NCBI RefSeq assembly: GCF_000350165.1
Contig: NZ_CAUI01000005.1
Span: 124,001-188,000 of the forward strand
Direction of reading: 5' to 3'
Source of the DNA: Halanaerobium saccharolyticum subsp. saccharolyticum DSM 6643
Lineage (GTDB): Bacteria > Bacillota > Halanaerobiia > Halanaerobiales > Halanaerobiaceae
Length of the DNA: 64,000 nucleotides
Shown here: positions 7,701-15,985 of the stretch, piece by piece
How positions within the stretch are numbered: position 1 is the first letter of the stretch
Layout: each line of letters starts with the position of its first letter
Program-made: the position numbers and the translations under genes
The notes under the pieces: model-generated
Database searches by the model: none
What the model was told of the DNA's origin: nothing
Seen by the model: the letters and a program-made list of their open reading frames with translations, nothing else

Positions 7701-10700
7701 ATGAAAAAATTAATAATATTAATTTTAATATATTTAATCTTTTTTTTCGCAGTTCAAATAGTATTTTCTCAGGGTTTTGAAGAAAGTAATCCTGAAATTG
7801 AAACAAGTATAGTTTTATTAACTCTTTTTGATATAAATAAAGAAATGGTATATGAAAAAAATGATTTTTTTGAATTATTTTATTTTAAAGAGGAAGACTA
7901 TGTCTTATTACCTGCTAATTTGATTGTACCCTACCTTGATGTGGAACTAAATTTTAACAGAGAATTATCTATTTTAATTTTAACAAAAGCAAACAAAGAA
8001 GTAATAATTGACTTAAAAGATAAAAAATATATAGATCATCCAGAATGGGATACTGAAGAGCCAATTATTTATGGAGGCGAATTTTATTTAAGTAAAAAAG
8101 TTTTTTCATATTTAACTAATTATAAGATCAGCTGGAATAATTCATTTCAAGAATTACTTGTAGAGGGTGAGTTTATTGAAGATCTTAGTCAAGATCAAAT
8201 CCTAGATTTAGATGAAAAAAAAGATTTATATCAAAAAGAAAAGGAAGAAATTTTAGGTGATGAACTAAGAGGCTTTCAGCTTAGTTCTGTTCATTACCGA
8301 GTTGAGCTTGAATTAGAAGATAGAATTTTTTCAGAATTGAGCAAAAATATTAGGGGAGATTTAAACTTTTATGGACGTGTTAATAATTGGGCTTATTTTA
8401 TAAATAACAACCTTAGTTATAATTTAAATAATCAAGATGTCGAATATGAGCTTGATAAGATAAAATTTAAATATCAAGAGAATAACATGTTAATTATAGC
8501 AGGTGACCATGATCTTAATTTAAAAAACACAATGGGTAAAATTGATATGCAGGGACTTTATTTCTCTCTACCTGATAGACTTTCATTTAAACTTATACCT
8601 TATACTACTTTAAAAATTAATGTAAAAAAAGGTGATGATTTAAGTATAATTATTAATAATAAATTAGCAAAAAAAGAAGTAATTAAAAGAGATCGAGAGT
8701 TTTTAATAGAAAATTTAGAGTTAAGAGCTGGTTATTTAAATAAAATTGAGATAATTATAATAGATGAAGATGGAAATAAAAGCATTAAAACAAAATATCT
8801 AGCAGGTTCAAGTAATATATTGCAGCCTAAAGTTAAAGAAATAGAACTAATGGCAGGTCGTTTTAGGGATAGTAATTTTTCGGATAATGAGTGGGAAGGT
8901 TATTTTGGATCAATTAGATCTAATTATGCTCTAAATGACAAATTATCATTTAATTTAGAATCTACAATTTATAATGAATCAGAAAATCCAGACAGTGAAT
9001 CAGAAAATGAAATATTATCATCAATAACAGGTTTTGCATTAAGATTAGGTGGTAGCACAGTAATTAATTTAGATTGGCTGGTAGCAGGAGAATTTGATAA
9101 TCTAGAAAATGGTGCTCAAGCTGAACTGTTATTTTCAATGTTAAAAGGATATATTAAAGGTGTATATATATATTTTCCACCTGAAATTGAAGAATATATG
9201 GAAGAAGAAGAAGGGGAAGATAAATCAATTTCAATGAAATTAGATTTAACTAATAACTGGAGTATTAATCCAACTATTGGTCAGAGAAAGACTTTGGAAA
9301 ATCGATTAGATGAAAGCGATTATTACAAATTCAGAGTTATTTATAATCCTAATTGGAGAAATTATAATTCTGTTTCTCTTTTATATGAAGATAACAGACA
9401 AGATTATTTAATTTCTGATACAGAAAACAATTTATATTTATTTGAGGGTAATGAAATTAAAAAAGGAGTTGCTTTAGTTAATAATCTCTATGGTAATACA
9501 TTTAGAATAACAAGTGAGTTGGCTTATTATGATAATGATTTAGAAATATATAATTTTCCCCCAGATAATTATCAAGGAAATTACCAGGATTATGAAGCTG
9601 AACTATCAGTTTATAAAAGAATCAATAATTATTTATTTATATCTTTAAATTATGACGGGGAACAGCAGCGTGACAATTTAGGCTTGAGATATTATGATAG
9701 AATTTATGATGGCCAAATAAGATTATCTTTTTCTGATAGAGCTTCTTTAACTTTATCAACTGAGAGGAGAGAAGAAGAATCAGAAAACTTAATAAGTGAA
9801 GAAAGTTCATTGAAGTTAAAATATTATTTTAACAGAGAATTTAGTGTATCAGCAGAGTTAAATGACTATCAGGGTGAACTTTTAGCAGATTATCAATCAC
9901 TTTTATTATCAGGTGATTATTATTTTCCAGATAACCCTGGTTATATCAGATTGTTTGGAGAATATATAGTTCCAGAAGACGGTCAAAATGGAATTTCTTT
10001 TGGAGGGGCCTATGATATTATTCGTGATGATGAAAGTGGAATAGTAATTGAAGCAGGTAGAGAATATCAAAATTTTCTTAATGGTGAATATGAAGAATAT
10101 GTTACAATCTCTTATTCTCATGCTCTTTCTTTCATAGGAAGTGAAAAGAAAAACACAAGATTTACTGATTTTGAACCAAGACCAATTGTAGCAGGATATG
10201 TATATCTAGATCAAAATTATAATGGAGTTATGGATCCAGGAGAAAAAAGACTTAAAGATATTTCGATGCGTTTAGACAGTATTATGACTGAAACTGATGA
10301 AGATGGTTTCTTTATTTTCAAACCATATTTTAATGATCTATATCTTTTGAATTTTGATTATAGAAATTTAATTGCAGATTATACACCAGTAACTAAAGAA
10401 ATATTAGTTAGAGTTAAAGATAACCAAAATATTATGCAAAATTTTGGTCTTACAATTAATGGTTCAATCAGTGGTAAAGTATATTTAGATAAAAATGCTA
10501 ATGGAAACAAAGATGAAAATGAGGAATATCTTGTCTGGGCAGGTTTAGCAGTAGGAAATTTAAATAAAAAAGATTATACTGATCAAAGAGGAGAATTTTA
10601 TTTTGAAAATATTCCTTTAGGATATCACAAACTGAATCTTTTAAAAGAATCTCTACCAAAAGGAACTAGACCATTAAATGGATATGAACAGGATATTTAT

Positions 10701-10760
10701 ATTACCGAGGATCGACTTGATCATCATGATATTGATATTCCAATAATCTATGGAGATTAA
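7701..10760 (+). CDS. Usher-like outer-membrane beta-barrel protein
   Basis: The 1019-aa protein starts at ATG 7701 (GGGTG 5 nt upstream; a GTG at 7689 is less likely) with a signal peptide ending near FSQ (residue 25). Residues about 60-155 resemble copper-amine-oxidase-type N-terminal domains. Residues about 300-370 have the layout of a usher plug domain (SIIINNKLAKKEV, then LELRAGYLNKIEIIIIDEDG). The long middle part is made of alternating beta strands rich in Tyr and Asn, as in a large barrel. The end has two beta-sandwich modules with SdrD-like calcium-type loops (GYVYLDQNYNGVMDPGE near residue 832; GKVYLDKNANGNKDENEE near 924), as seen at the C-end of archaic-type ushers. It should secrete and assemble the subunits encoded upstream. 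Alternative: another surface barrel protein. Confidence 0.75.
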   Translation: MKKLIILILIYLIFFFAVQIVFSQGFEESNPEIETSIVLLTLFDINKEMVYEKNDFFELFYFKEEDYVLLPANLIVPYLDVELNFNRELSILILTKANKEVIIDLKDKKYIDHPEWDTEEPIIYGGEFYLSKKVFSYLTNYKISWNNSFQELLVEGEFIEDLSQDQILDLDEKKDLYQKEKEEILGDELRGFQLSSVHYRVELELEDRIFSELSKNIRGDLNFYGRVNNWAYFINNNLSYNLNNQDVEYELDKIKFKYQENNMLIIAGDHDLNLKNTMGKIDMQGLYFSLPDRLSFKLIPYTTLKINVKKGDDLSIIINNKLAKKEVIKRDREFLIENLELRAGYLNKIEIIIIDEDGNKSIKTKYLAGSSNILQPKVKEIELMAGRFRDSNFSDNEWEGYFGSIRSNYALNDKLSFNLESTIYNESENPDSESENEILSSITGFALRLGGSTVINLDWLVAGEFDNLENGAQAELLFSMLKGYIKGVYIYFPPEIEEYMEEEEGEDKSISMKLDLTNNWSINPTIGQRKTLENRLDESDYYKFRVIYNPNWRNYNSVSLLYEDNRQDYLISDTENNLYLFEGNEIKKGVALVNNLYGNTFRITSELAYYDNDLEIYNFPPDNYQGNYQDYEAELSVYKRINNYLFISLNYDGEQQRDNLGLRYYDRIYDGQIRLSFSDRASLTLSTERREEESENLISEESSLKLKYYFNREFSVSAELNDYQGELLADYQSLLLSGDYYFPDNPGYIRLFGEYIVPEDGQNGISFGGAYDIIRDDESGIVIEAGREYQNFLNGEYEEYVTISYSHALSFIGSEKKNTRFTDFEPRPIVAGYVYLDQNYNGVMDPGEKRLKDISMRLDSIMTETDEDGFFIFKPYFNDLYLLNFDYRNLIADYTPVTKEILVRVKDNQNIMQNFGLTINGSISGKVYLDKNANGNKDENEEYLVWAGLAVGNLNKKDYTDQRGEFYFENIPLGYHKLNLLKESLPKGTRPLNGYEQDIYITEDRLDHHDIDIPIIYGD

Positions 10761-10767
10761 GTTATCC

Positions 10768-10823
10768 CAGGGCAGAAATGTCCTGTTTAGCCCCGGCTTA
10801 AATGCTGGGGTTTATTATTTTTT
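10768..10823 (+). terminator. Double hairpin terminator after the usher-like gene
   Basis: A first stem CAGGGCA/TGTCCTG with a GAAA tetraloop (10768-10785) is followed by AGCCCCGGC (10789-10797), loop TTAAAT, GCTGGGGTT (10804-10812), then TATTATTTTTTT. The second stem plus T-run is the terminator; the first may be a stabilising hairpin. Confidence 0.85.
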
Positions 10824-10851
10824 TGACAAAAATATTTTTTTATTATATAAT
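10823..10851 (+). promoter_or_regulatory. Consensus sigma-A promoter for the CoA-transferase/malonate transporter operon
   Basis: TTGACA at 10823-10828 and TATAAT at 10846-10851 match both consensus hexamers exactly with a 17-nt spacer. Transcription should start near 10858. Such a strong promoter would need repression, which fits the dyads that follow directly. Confidence 0.9.
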
Positions 10852-10882
10852 TCGACTATGAGTCAAATTGACTACAAGTCAA
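10852..10882 (+). promoter_or_regulatory. Two tandem 15-bp dyad operators over the transcription start
   Basis: TCGACTATGAGTCAA (10852-10866) and TTGACTACAAGTCAA (10868-10882) share the form TTGACT-N3-AGTCAA; the second is a perfect inverted repeat and the first has one mismatch. They are 16 bp apart start to start and begin one base after the -10 box, so a bound repressor would block initiation. No regulator gene lies next to them. Confidence 0.75.
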
Positions 10883-10939
10883 CTTAGTTTTTTAACTAGA
10901 AATTTATTATTTTAATATTTTATAGGAGGAGATTTTTTA

Positions 10940-12145
10940 ATGGGAGCTTTAGACGGGATTAAAGTTATTGACTTAAGCCATGTATTGGCAGCACCATTTG
11001 CAACAATGATTATGGCAGACTTAGGTGCAGAGGTTGTTAAGGTAGAGCCACCATTTGGTGATGATTCAAGACAATTTGGTCCTTTTGTTGAAGATGAAGC
11101 TGGAGAACAGCAGAGCGGCTATTTTATTAGTATTAACCGCAACAAAAAAAGTATTGTTTTAAACTTGAAGGAAGAAAAAGGTAAAGAAATATTAAGAGAT
11201 TTAATAAGTGATGCAGATGTGGTTGTAGAAAATTACCGCCCTACCACAATGAAAAAACTTGGTTTTTCATATGAAGAAATGAAAAAAATTAAAAAAGATA
11301 TAATATACTGTTCAATTTGCGGATTTGGTCATGATGCTTTAGAAGAATATGCCAGTAAACCTGCTTATGATATGGTAGCTCAGGCATATAGTGGTTTGAT
11401 GAGTATCACCGGACCTGAAGGTGGAGAACCCTGCCGTGTTGGTAGTTCTATTGGTGATATTATGGCAGGACACCAGGCTGTTATTGGTATTTTAAGTGCC
11501 TTACGTCATCGTGATCGAACTGGTAAAGGACAGCATGTTGATATGTCAATGGTAGATGGACTTGTTTCTGTTTTAGAAAATGCTATTGCTCGCTATACAA
11601 TGGAGGGAGAGATTCCTGGTCCACTTGGTGGAGCACATCCAACAATTGTACCATTCCAGTCATTTAAAACTAAAGATAATTATATTGTAACTCCAATTGG
11701 GAATGATAGTTTATGGAAAAAGTTCTGTGATGCTCTTGAAATGCCTGAGTTAGCAGATGATGAAAGATTTAAAACAAATCCATTAAGAGCAGAAAACAAG
11801 GATGAGCTAATACCAATTCTTGCAAAAAGAATAAAAGAAAAAAATACTGCTGAATGGGAAGAAGTTTTCGAAGAATATGGACTCCCTTATTCACCAGTTA
11901 ATACAGTAGATAAAGTTGTCGAAGATGACAACTTGAAATACAGAGATATGATAGTGGATCTTGAACAGCCTGGAATTGGTAAAGTTAAGGTTGCTGGTTC
12001 CCCATTCCACTTGTCAGAGACCCCAGGAGAAATTAAAAGTCATGCCCCTGCAAAAGGTGAGCATACTGATTCAGTGCTTAAAGGAAGTTTAGGTTTAACT
12101 GATGCTCAAATTAAAGAAATGAAAAGCCAAGGAATTATTGGCTAA
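10940..12145 (+). CDS. CaiB/BaiF-type (class III) CoA-transferase
   Basis: The 401-aa protein is a family III CoA-transferase, which moves CoA between organic acids through a mixed anhydride on an aspartate. Visible signatures are the N-terminal GALDGIKVIDLSHVLAAPFA, GAEVVKVEPP near residue 30, VVENYRP near 95, and the catalytic Asp144 in PAYDMVAQAYSG. The C-terminal part carries LPYSPVNTVDKVVEDD, typical of the family. It is the first gene of an operon with the two malonate transporter subunits (34 nt away) and has a strong AGGAGG site. Context suggests a dicarboxylate, perhaps malonate, as acceptor; the sequence alone does not fix the substrate. Confidence 0.88.
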   Translation: MGALDGIKVIDLSHVLAAPFATMIMADLGAEVVKVEPPFGDDSRQFGPFVEDEAGEQQSGYFISINRNKKSIVLNLKEEKGKEILRDLISDADVVVENYRPTTMKKLGFSYEEMKKIKKDIIYCSICGFGHDALEEYASKPAYDMVAQAYSGLMSITGPEGGEPCRVGSSIGDIMAGHQAVIGILSALRHRDRTGKGQHVDMSMVDGLVSVLENAIARYTMEGEIPGPLGGAHPTIVPFQSFKTKDNYIVTPIGNDSLWKKFCDALEMPELADDERFKTNPLRAENKDELIPILAKRIKEKNTAEWEEVFEEYGLPYSPVNTVDKVVEDDNLKYRDMIVDLEQPGIGKVKVAGSPFHLSETPGEIKSHAPAKGEHTDSVLKGSLGLTDAQIKEMKSQGIIG

Positions 12146-12178
12146 AAATAATATTAGATAAAAGTTTTAAGGAGTGAG

Positions 12179-12538
12179 ATGATGGAAATTATCGGTATGG
12201 GCTTTGTAGCATTTTTTATGCTGCTTGGCTCATTTTTAGGGAGAATTTTAGGTCAGTTCATTGGAACTGGTGGAGATGTTGGTGGAGTTGGACTTGCAAT
12301 GTTATTTATGGTTTTAACAGTAAATTATCTTGAAAACAGAGGCAGAATGTTTAAACCTAGAACTGAAAATGGTATTAAGTTCTTAAGTGCTTTATATATT
12401 CCGATTATTGTTGCTATGGCTGCACGTTTAAATGTTGTTGGTGCTATTAATGGTGGGTTAGTTGCTATTTTAGCAGGTGGTGTAGCGACAATAGGTGCAA
12501 TGTTTTTAGTACCTTTATTATCAAAACTAAAAAAATAA
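12179..12538 (+). CDS. madL: Malonate transporter subunit MadL
   Basis: A 119-aa membrane protein with about four hydrophobic segments and glycine-rich joints (LGRILGQFIGTGGDVGGVG near residues 21-40). Length, the GGDVGGVG motif and the pairing with MadM match the MadL family of sodium-dependent malonate:Na+ symporters. Two ATG codons in a row (12179 and 12182) follow GGAGTG; either could be used. It has no function without MadM, which starts 30 nt downstream. No malonate decarboxylase genes are in the window, so the imported acid is probably activated by the CoA-transferase upstream. Confidence 0.85.
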   Translation: MMEIIGMGFVAFFMLLGSFLGRILGQFIGTGGDVGGVGLAMLFMVLTVNYLENRGRMFKPRTENGIKFLSALYIPIIVAMAARLNVVGAINGGLVAILAGGVATIGAMFLVPLLSKLKK

Positions 12539-12567
12539 TTTTATTAAAGAAACGGAAGTGATTTAAA

Positions 12568-13338
12568 TTGTTAACAGATGCATTTAATTCTTTTGCTGGA
12601 GCAGATCATTTAATTATTTCTATAGCTCTAGTTGCATTAATAATGTTTATAACTAAGAAAATTTCGATTATGCTGGGAGAAGAGCGAATAGCTTCGGCTC
12701 TTGCAATTATTACAGGTTTAGTCTTAGCATTCATTGGTGGTAAAGTAACTGGTGGAAGTAGTGGACTGGCAGATATATCAATTTTCAGTGGTGCTGGTAT
12801 TGGTTTATTAGGTGGTAGTATGCTGAGAGACTATACAATTATCTCTACTGCGTATGGTGTTAAACTTAAAAACCTTAAAAAAGCTGGCCCAGTAGGAGTA
12901 ATTTCTTTATTAGTGGGAGTAATTTTCTCTTTTATAGTTGGTAGTGGAGTTGCTATGGCTTTAGGTTATACAGATCCGGCTGAAGTTACAACAATTGGTG
13001 CTGGAGCAGTTACCTTTATTGTTGGTCCTGTAACAGGAACCGCACTAGGTGTAAGCTCGGAGATTATTGCTATTTCTGTAGCTGCTGGATTGGTAAAATC
13101 AATTATGACCATGGTAATAACACCTTTCATAGCAGATCTAGTTGGCCTTGATAATCCGACTTCTGCCATGGTTTATGGGGGATTAATTGGAACAACAAGT
13201 GGTGTTGCAGGTGGTCTTGCAGCAACAGCACCTGAGCTAGTTCCATATGGAGCAATGACTGCAACTTTTTATACTGGATTAGGAACTCTAATAGTACCAT
13301 CACTTGGATTTATTATAATTAGATCTATTTTGCTATAA
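12568..13338 (+). CDS. madM: Malonate transporter subunit MadM
   Basis: The 256-aa protein is very hydrophobic with about seven to eight membrane segments and matches MadM, the larger subunit of the MadLM malonate/sodium symporter. Typical parts are MLGEERIASALAIITGLVLA (about residues 35-54), GGSMLRDYTIISTAYG (near 85-100) and GAGAVTFIVGPVTGTALG (near 147-164). It begins at TTG 12568 after GGAAGTG, and a strong terminator follows at 13365. MadM-like proteins can carry other small dicarboxylates, so malonate is the family expectation rather than proven here. Confidence 0.87.
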   Translation: MLTDAFNSFAGADHLIISIALVALIMFITKKISIMLGEERIASALAIITGLVLAFIGGKVTGGSSGLADISIFSGAGIGLLGGSMLRDYTIISTAYGVKLKNLKKAGPVGVISLLVGVIFSFIVGSGVAMALGYTDPAEVTTIGAGAVTFIVGPVTGTALGVSSEIIAISVAAGLVKSIMTMVITPFIADLVGLDNPTSAMVYGGLIGTTSGVAGGLAATAPELVPYGAMTATFYTGLGTLIVPSLGFIIIRSILL

Positions 13339-13364
13339 TATAATTAATATATTTATATAATTTT

Positions 13365-13395
13365 ACTCCCCTCCCCCGGGGAGTTTTTCTTTTTT
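13365..13395 (+). terminator. Rho-independent terminator
   Basis: ACTCCCC (13365-13371), loop TCCCCC, GGGGAGT (13378-13384), followed by TTTTCTTTTTT. It closes the CoA-transferase/madLM operon. Confidence 0.92.
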
Positions 13396-13510
13396 AAAAT
13401 CATTTTAAATGGTAGGAGCAATTATAGCTTTCATGACAGAGTATTTTAAAGTAATCGATTAATAATTATCTTTAATGAATGATAAAGATTAAATTAAGAC
13501 TCAGAAATAC

Positions 13511-13539
13511 TTGAAATATTTTTCAGAATATTTTATAAT
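13511..13539 (+). promoter_or_regulatory. Sigma-A promoter of the ribose operon
   Basis: TTGAAA (13511-13516) and TATAAT (13534-13539) are 17 nt apart. The stretch before it (13396-13510) shows nothing I can assign. The leader after it is about 100 nt long and contains the operator-like sequences at 13546-13572. Confidence 0.75.
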
Positions 13540-13545
13540 TATAAT

Positions 13546-13572
13546 TGTAAACGTTACCGGAAGCGTTAACGT
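13546..13572 (+). promoter_or_regulatory. LacI-type / cre-like operator pair in front of rbsR
   Basis: TGTAAACGTTACCG (13546-13559) fits the catabolite-responsive element pattern TGWAANCGNTNNCA except for the last base, and GCGTTAACGT (13563-13572) contains the perfect palindrome CGTTAACG. Both lie at or just after the expected transcription start, where RbsR (encoded next) and possibly CcpA would repress. Which protein binds which site cannot be read from sequence. Confidence 0.65.
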
Positions 13573-13650
13573 AAATATTTTTACACAGATTTTTATATTA
13601 AATATTTTCAATAAATAATTTAGATAATTCAATTTAAATTAGGTGATATA

Positions 13651-14643
13651 ATGAGAGTTACAATAAAAGATATAGCAAAAGAAGCTGATGTATCAATTAC
13701 AACAGTCTCTAGAGTTTTAAATAACAAACCTGATGTTGGAGATGATACAAGAGCCAAAATATTAAAGATTATTGAAGAAATGAATTACAATCCAAATAGT
13801 GTAGCAAGAGGACTTGTAATGCAGAAAACCCATACTATTGGTTTGATTATTCCTGATATCAGTAATCCGTTTTTTCCTCAAATAGTCAGAGCTGTTGAAG
13901 ATAAAGCACAGCAGCTTGGTTATTCTGTTATATTATTTAATACAGATAATCATTTAGAAAGGGAAAGAAAAGCAGTTGAATTGTTTAAAAGCAAACAAAT
14001 AGATGGTTTAATTGTTTCTCTTTCTCTTGGAAATGAAGAAATATTAAAAAATCTTAAGGCTTCTAATTATCCTGTAGTTCAGATAGATAGATCGGTACTT
14101 GATCACATATACCCTCTGGTAAGTATTGATAATATAAAATCTGCCTATCAAATGGTAGAATATTTGATTAAAAAGGGACATAAAAAAATAGCTCATCTAA
14201 GTGGTGATCTTAACACTACTACTGCCAGGGATAGACTTTCAGGTTATAAAAAAGCTTTAAAAGATTATAAGATAGAGATTAAGAAAGATTATATTATTGA
14301 GGGAGATTATACACAAGATTCAGCTTATAAAGCTACCCAAAATTTATTGGGATTAAAATCGCCTCCAACAGCAGTTTTTGCAGCTAATGACTTAAGTGCA
14401 GCTGGTGTTTATAAAGCATTGTTTGAAGCTGACTTAAAAATACCGGCAGATATGGCAGTAGCAGGTCATGATGATATTAACCTTGCTTCACTTTTAAAGC
14501 CGGAATTAACAACAATGCGTCAGCCAAAATATGAAATGGGTGAAAGAGCAGTATCTGTTCTTTTAAAAATGATTGATGATGAAGATGCTGAAATTGAAGA
14601 TCAAATATTAAATACAGATTTAATTATTCGCGAATCAGTTTAA
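13651..14643 (+). CDS. rbsR: LacI-family ribose operon repressor RbsR
   Basis: The 330-aa protein has the LacI-family N-terminal helix-turn-helix and hinge (VTIKDIAKEADVSITTVSRV, residues 3-22, then NYNPNSVARGL) and a periplasmic-binding-protein-like sensor domain (THTIGLIIPDISNPFFPQIV, residues 60-79; VAGHDDINLASLLKPELTT near 270-288). It heads an rbsKDACB operon, so ribose is the natural effector and autoregulation through the sites at 13546-13572 is likely. The start ATG 13651 follows AGGTGATATA. The family call is firm; the ribose assignment comes from the neighbours. Confidence 0.88.
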   Translation: MRVTIKDIAKEADVSITTVSRVLNNKPDVGDDTRAKILKIIEEMNYNPNSVARGLVMQKTHTIGLIIPDISNPFFPQIVRAVEDKAQQLGYSVILFNTDNHLERERKAVELFKSKQIDGLIVSLSLGNEEILKNLKASNYPVVQIDRSVLDHIYPLVSIDNIKSAYQMVEYLIKKGHKKIAHLSGDLNTTTARDRLSGYKKALKDYKIEIKKDYIIEGDYTQDSAYKATQNLLGLKSPPTAVFAANDLSAAGVYKALFEADLKIPADMAVAGHDDINLASLLKPELTTMRQPKYEMGERAVSVLLKMIDDEDAEIEDQILNTDLIIRESV

Positions 14644-14670
14644 AATAGGATTAAAAGGTAGGTGATTAAG

Positions 14671-15588
14671 TTGTCCCAAATACTTGTAATTGGTAGTATG
14701 AATATGGATTTAGTTGTTGAAACAGATAGATACCCTAAAAAAGGGGAAACTATTATTGGCGGAAAATTTGAGCAGATACCAGGTGGCAAAGGAGCAAATC
14801 AAGCTCTTGCAGCTGCAAAATTAGGAGAAGATGTAGAATTTATTGGTGCCTGTGGAAATGATAGTTTTGCTCCTAAATTAATATCCAGCTTAAGAAATGG
14901 TGGGGCAAAAATTGATAATATTTTTAAAGTAGATGGTGTAAGTACGGGTGTTGCAGTTATTACAGTTGATAAAAAAGGAAATAATCGAATAATTGTTTCG
15001 CCAGGAGCTAATTATCAATTAGATGAAAATAAGATAGAAAAGATAAAAGACAAAATAATTGAGGCAGAAATTTTGCTTTTGCAATTAGAAATACCAGTTG
15101 AAACAATAAAAAAAATAATTGAGATTGCTGCAGTTAATAATACTAAAATAGTTTTAGATCCTGCTCCAGCTCAAAAATTACCAGATTATATTTTATCTAA
15201 AGTAGATTATCTGCTGCCTAATGAAGGGGAATTAGATTTACTATTAGATGATATTAATCTAGAAGAACGATCTGAAAAAATTGATATCTTGCTTGATAAA
15301 GGAGTAAAAAATATTATAGTAACTGAAGGAGAAAAAGGAATAAATTATTACAGCAGAAATGAAAAATTACATCTAGATTCTTTAAAAGTTAAAGCAGTTG
15401 ATACTACAGCTGCAGGTGATGTTTTTGCAGGAGCTTTTGCTGCTAGTTTAATGGAGAAAAATGACATTAAAAAATCTTTGGAGTTTGCAGTAGAAGCTGC
15501 AGCTTATTCAGTTACTAAAATGGGTGCTCAAAGTTCGGTACCTAATAAAGAAGATTTAAATAAATTCCTTGCTGAAAGGAGTAAATAA
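14671..15588 (+). CDS. rbsK: Ribokinase
   Basis: The 305-aa protein is a PfkB-family sugar kinase that phosphorylates D-ribose at O5 with ATP. Motifs seen: GSMNMDLV near residue 8, the glycine-rich GGKGANQALAAAKLG near 38-52 (sugar and phosphate loop), and the catalytic signature DTTAAGDVFAGAFAAS near 245-260, where the second Asp is the base. TTG 14671 is chosen because AGGTAGGTG sits 6 nt upstream; a GTG at 14662 would lie inside that site. It overlaps nothing and is followed one base later by rbsD. Ribokinase rather than another PfkB kinase is supported by the full rbs operon. Confidence 0.92.
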   Translation: MSQILVIGSMNMDLVVETDRYPKKGETIIGGKFEQIPGGKGANQALAAAKLGEDVEFIGACGNDSFAPKLISSLRNGGAKIDNIFKVDGVSTGVAVITVDKKGNNRIIVSPGANYQLDENKIEKIKDKIIEAEILLLQLEIPVETIKKIIEIAAVNNTKIVLDPAPAQKLPDYILSKVDYLLPNEGELDLLLDDINLEERSEKIDILLDKGVKNIIVTEGEKGINYYSRNEKLHLDSLKVKAVDTTAAGDVFAGAFAASLMEKNDIKKSLEFAVEAAAYSVTKMGAQSSVPNKEDLNKFLAERSK

Positions 15589-15589
15589 G

Positions 15590-15985
15590 ATGAAAAAAAA
15601 TGGAATAATAAACAGTCAACTATCAAGATTAATTGCAGAAATGGGTCATAAAGACAGTCTTGTTGTTGCAGATTGTGGCCTGCCAATTCCACCGACTGTT
15701 GAAAGAGTAGATTTATCATTAACAAAGGGTTATCCAAAATTTATAAAAATACTTGAAGCTACTTTAGAAGATTTAGTTGTTGAAAAAGCAATTTTGGCTT
15801 CAGAAATTAAAGAAAAAAGTCCTGAATTAGAAGCAAAAATAATAGAGATGCTTCCGACAGCAGAGATTGAGTATATTTCACATGCTCAATTTAAAAAGGA
15901 AACAAATAACTCCAGGGCAGTAGTTCGCAGTGGAGAAATTACTCCCTATGCAAACATCATTTTAATATCAGGAGTTGATTTTTAA
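15590..15985 (+). CDS. rbsD: D-ribose pyranase
   Basis: The 131-aa protein is RbsD, which interconverts beta-pyranose and beta-furanose forms of ribose so that ribokinase can use it. It has the normal family length, the catalytic His20 in AEMGHKDSLV, the LPIP motif after CG near residues 30-33 and the ending NIILISGVDF. ATG 15590 is 8 nt after GAAAGGAG; an in-frame TTG at 15569 lies inside rbsK and is rejected. Its stop codon touches the ATG of rbsA, indicating coupled translation. Confidence 0.93.
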   Translation: MKKNGIINSQLSRLIAEMGHKDSLVVADCGLPIPPTVERVDLSLTKGYPKFIKILEATLEDLVVEKAILASEIKEKSPELEAKIIEMLPTAEIEYISHAQFKKETNNSRAVVRSGEITPYANIILISGVDF

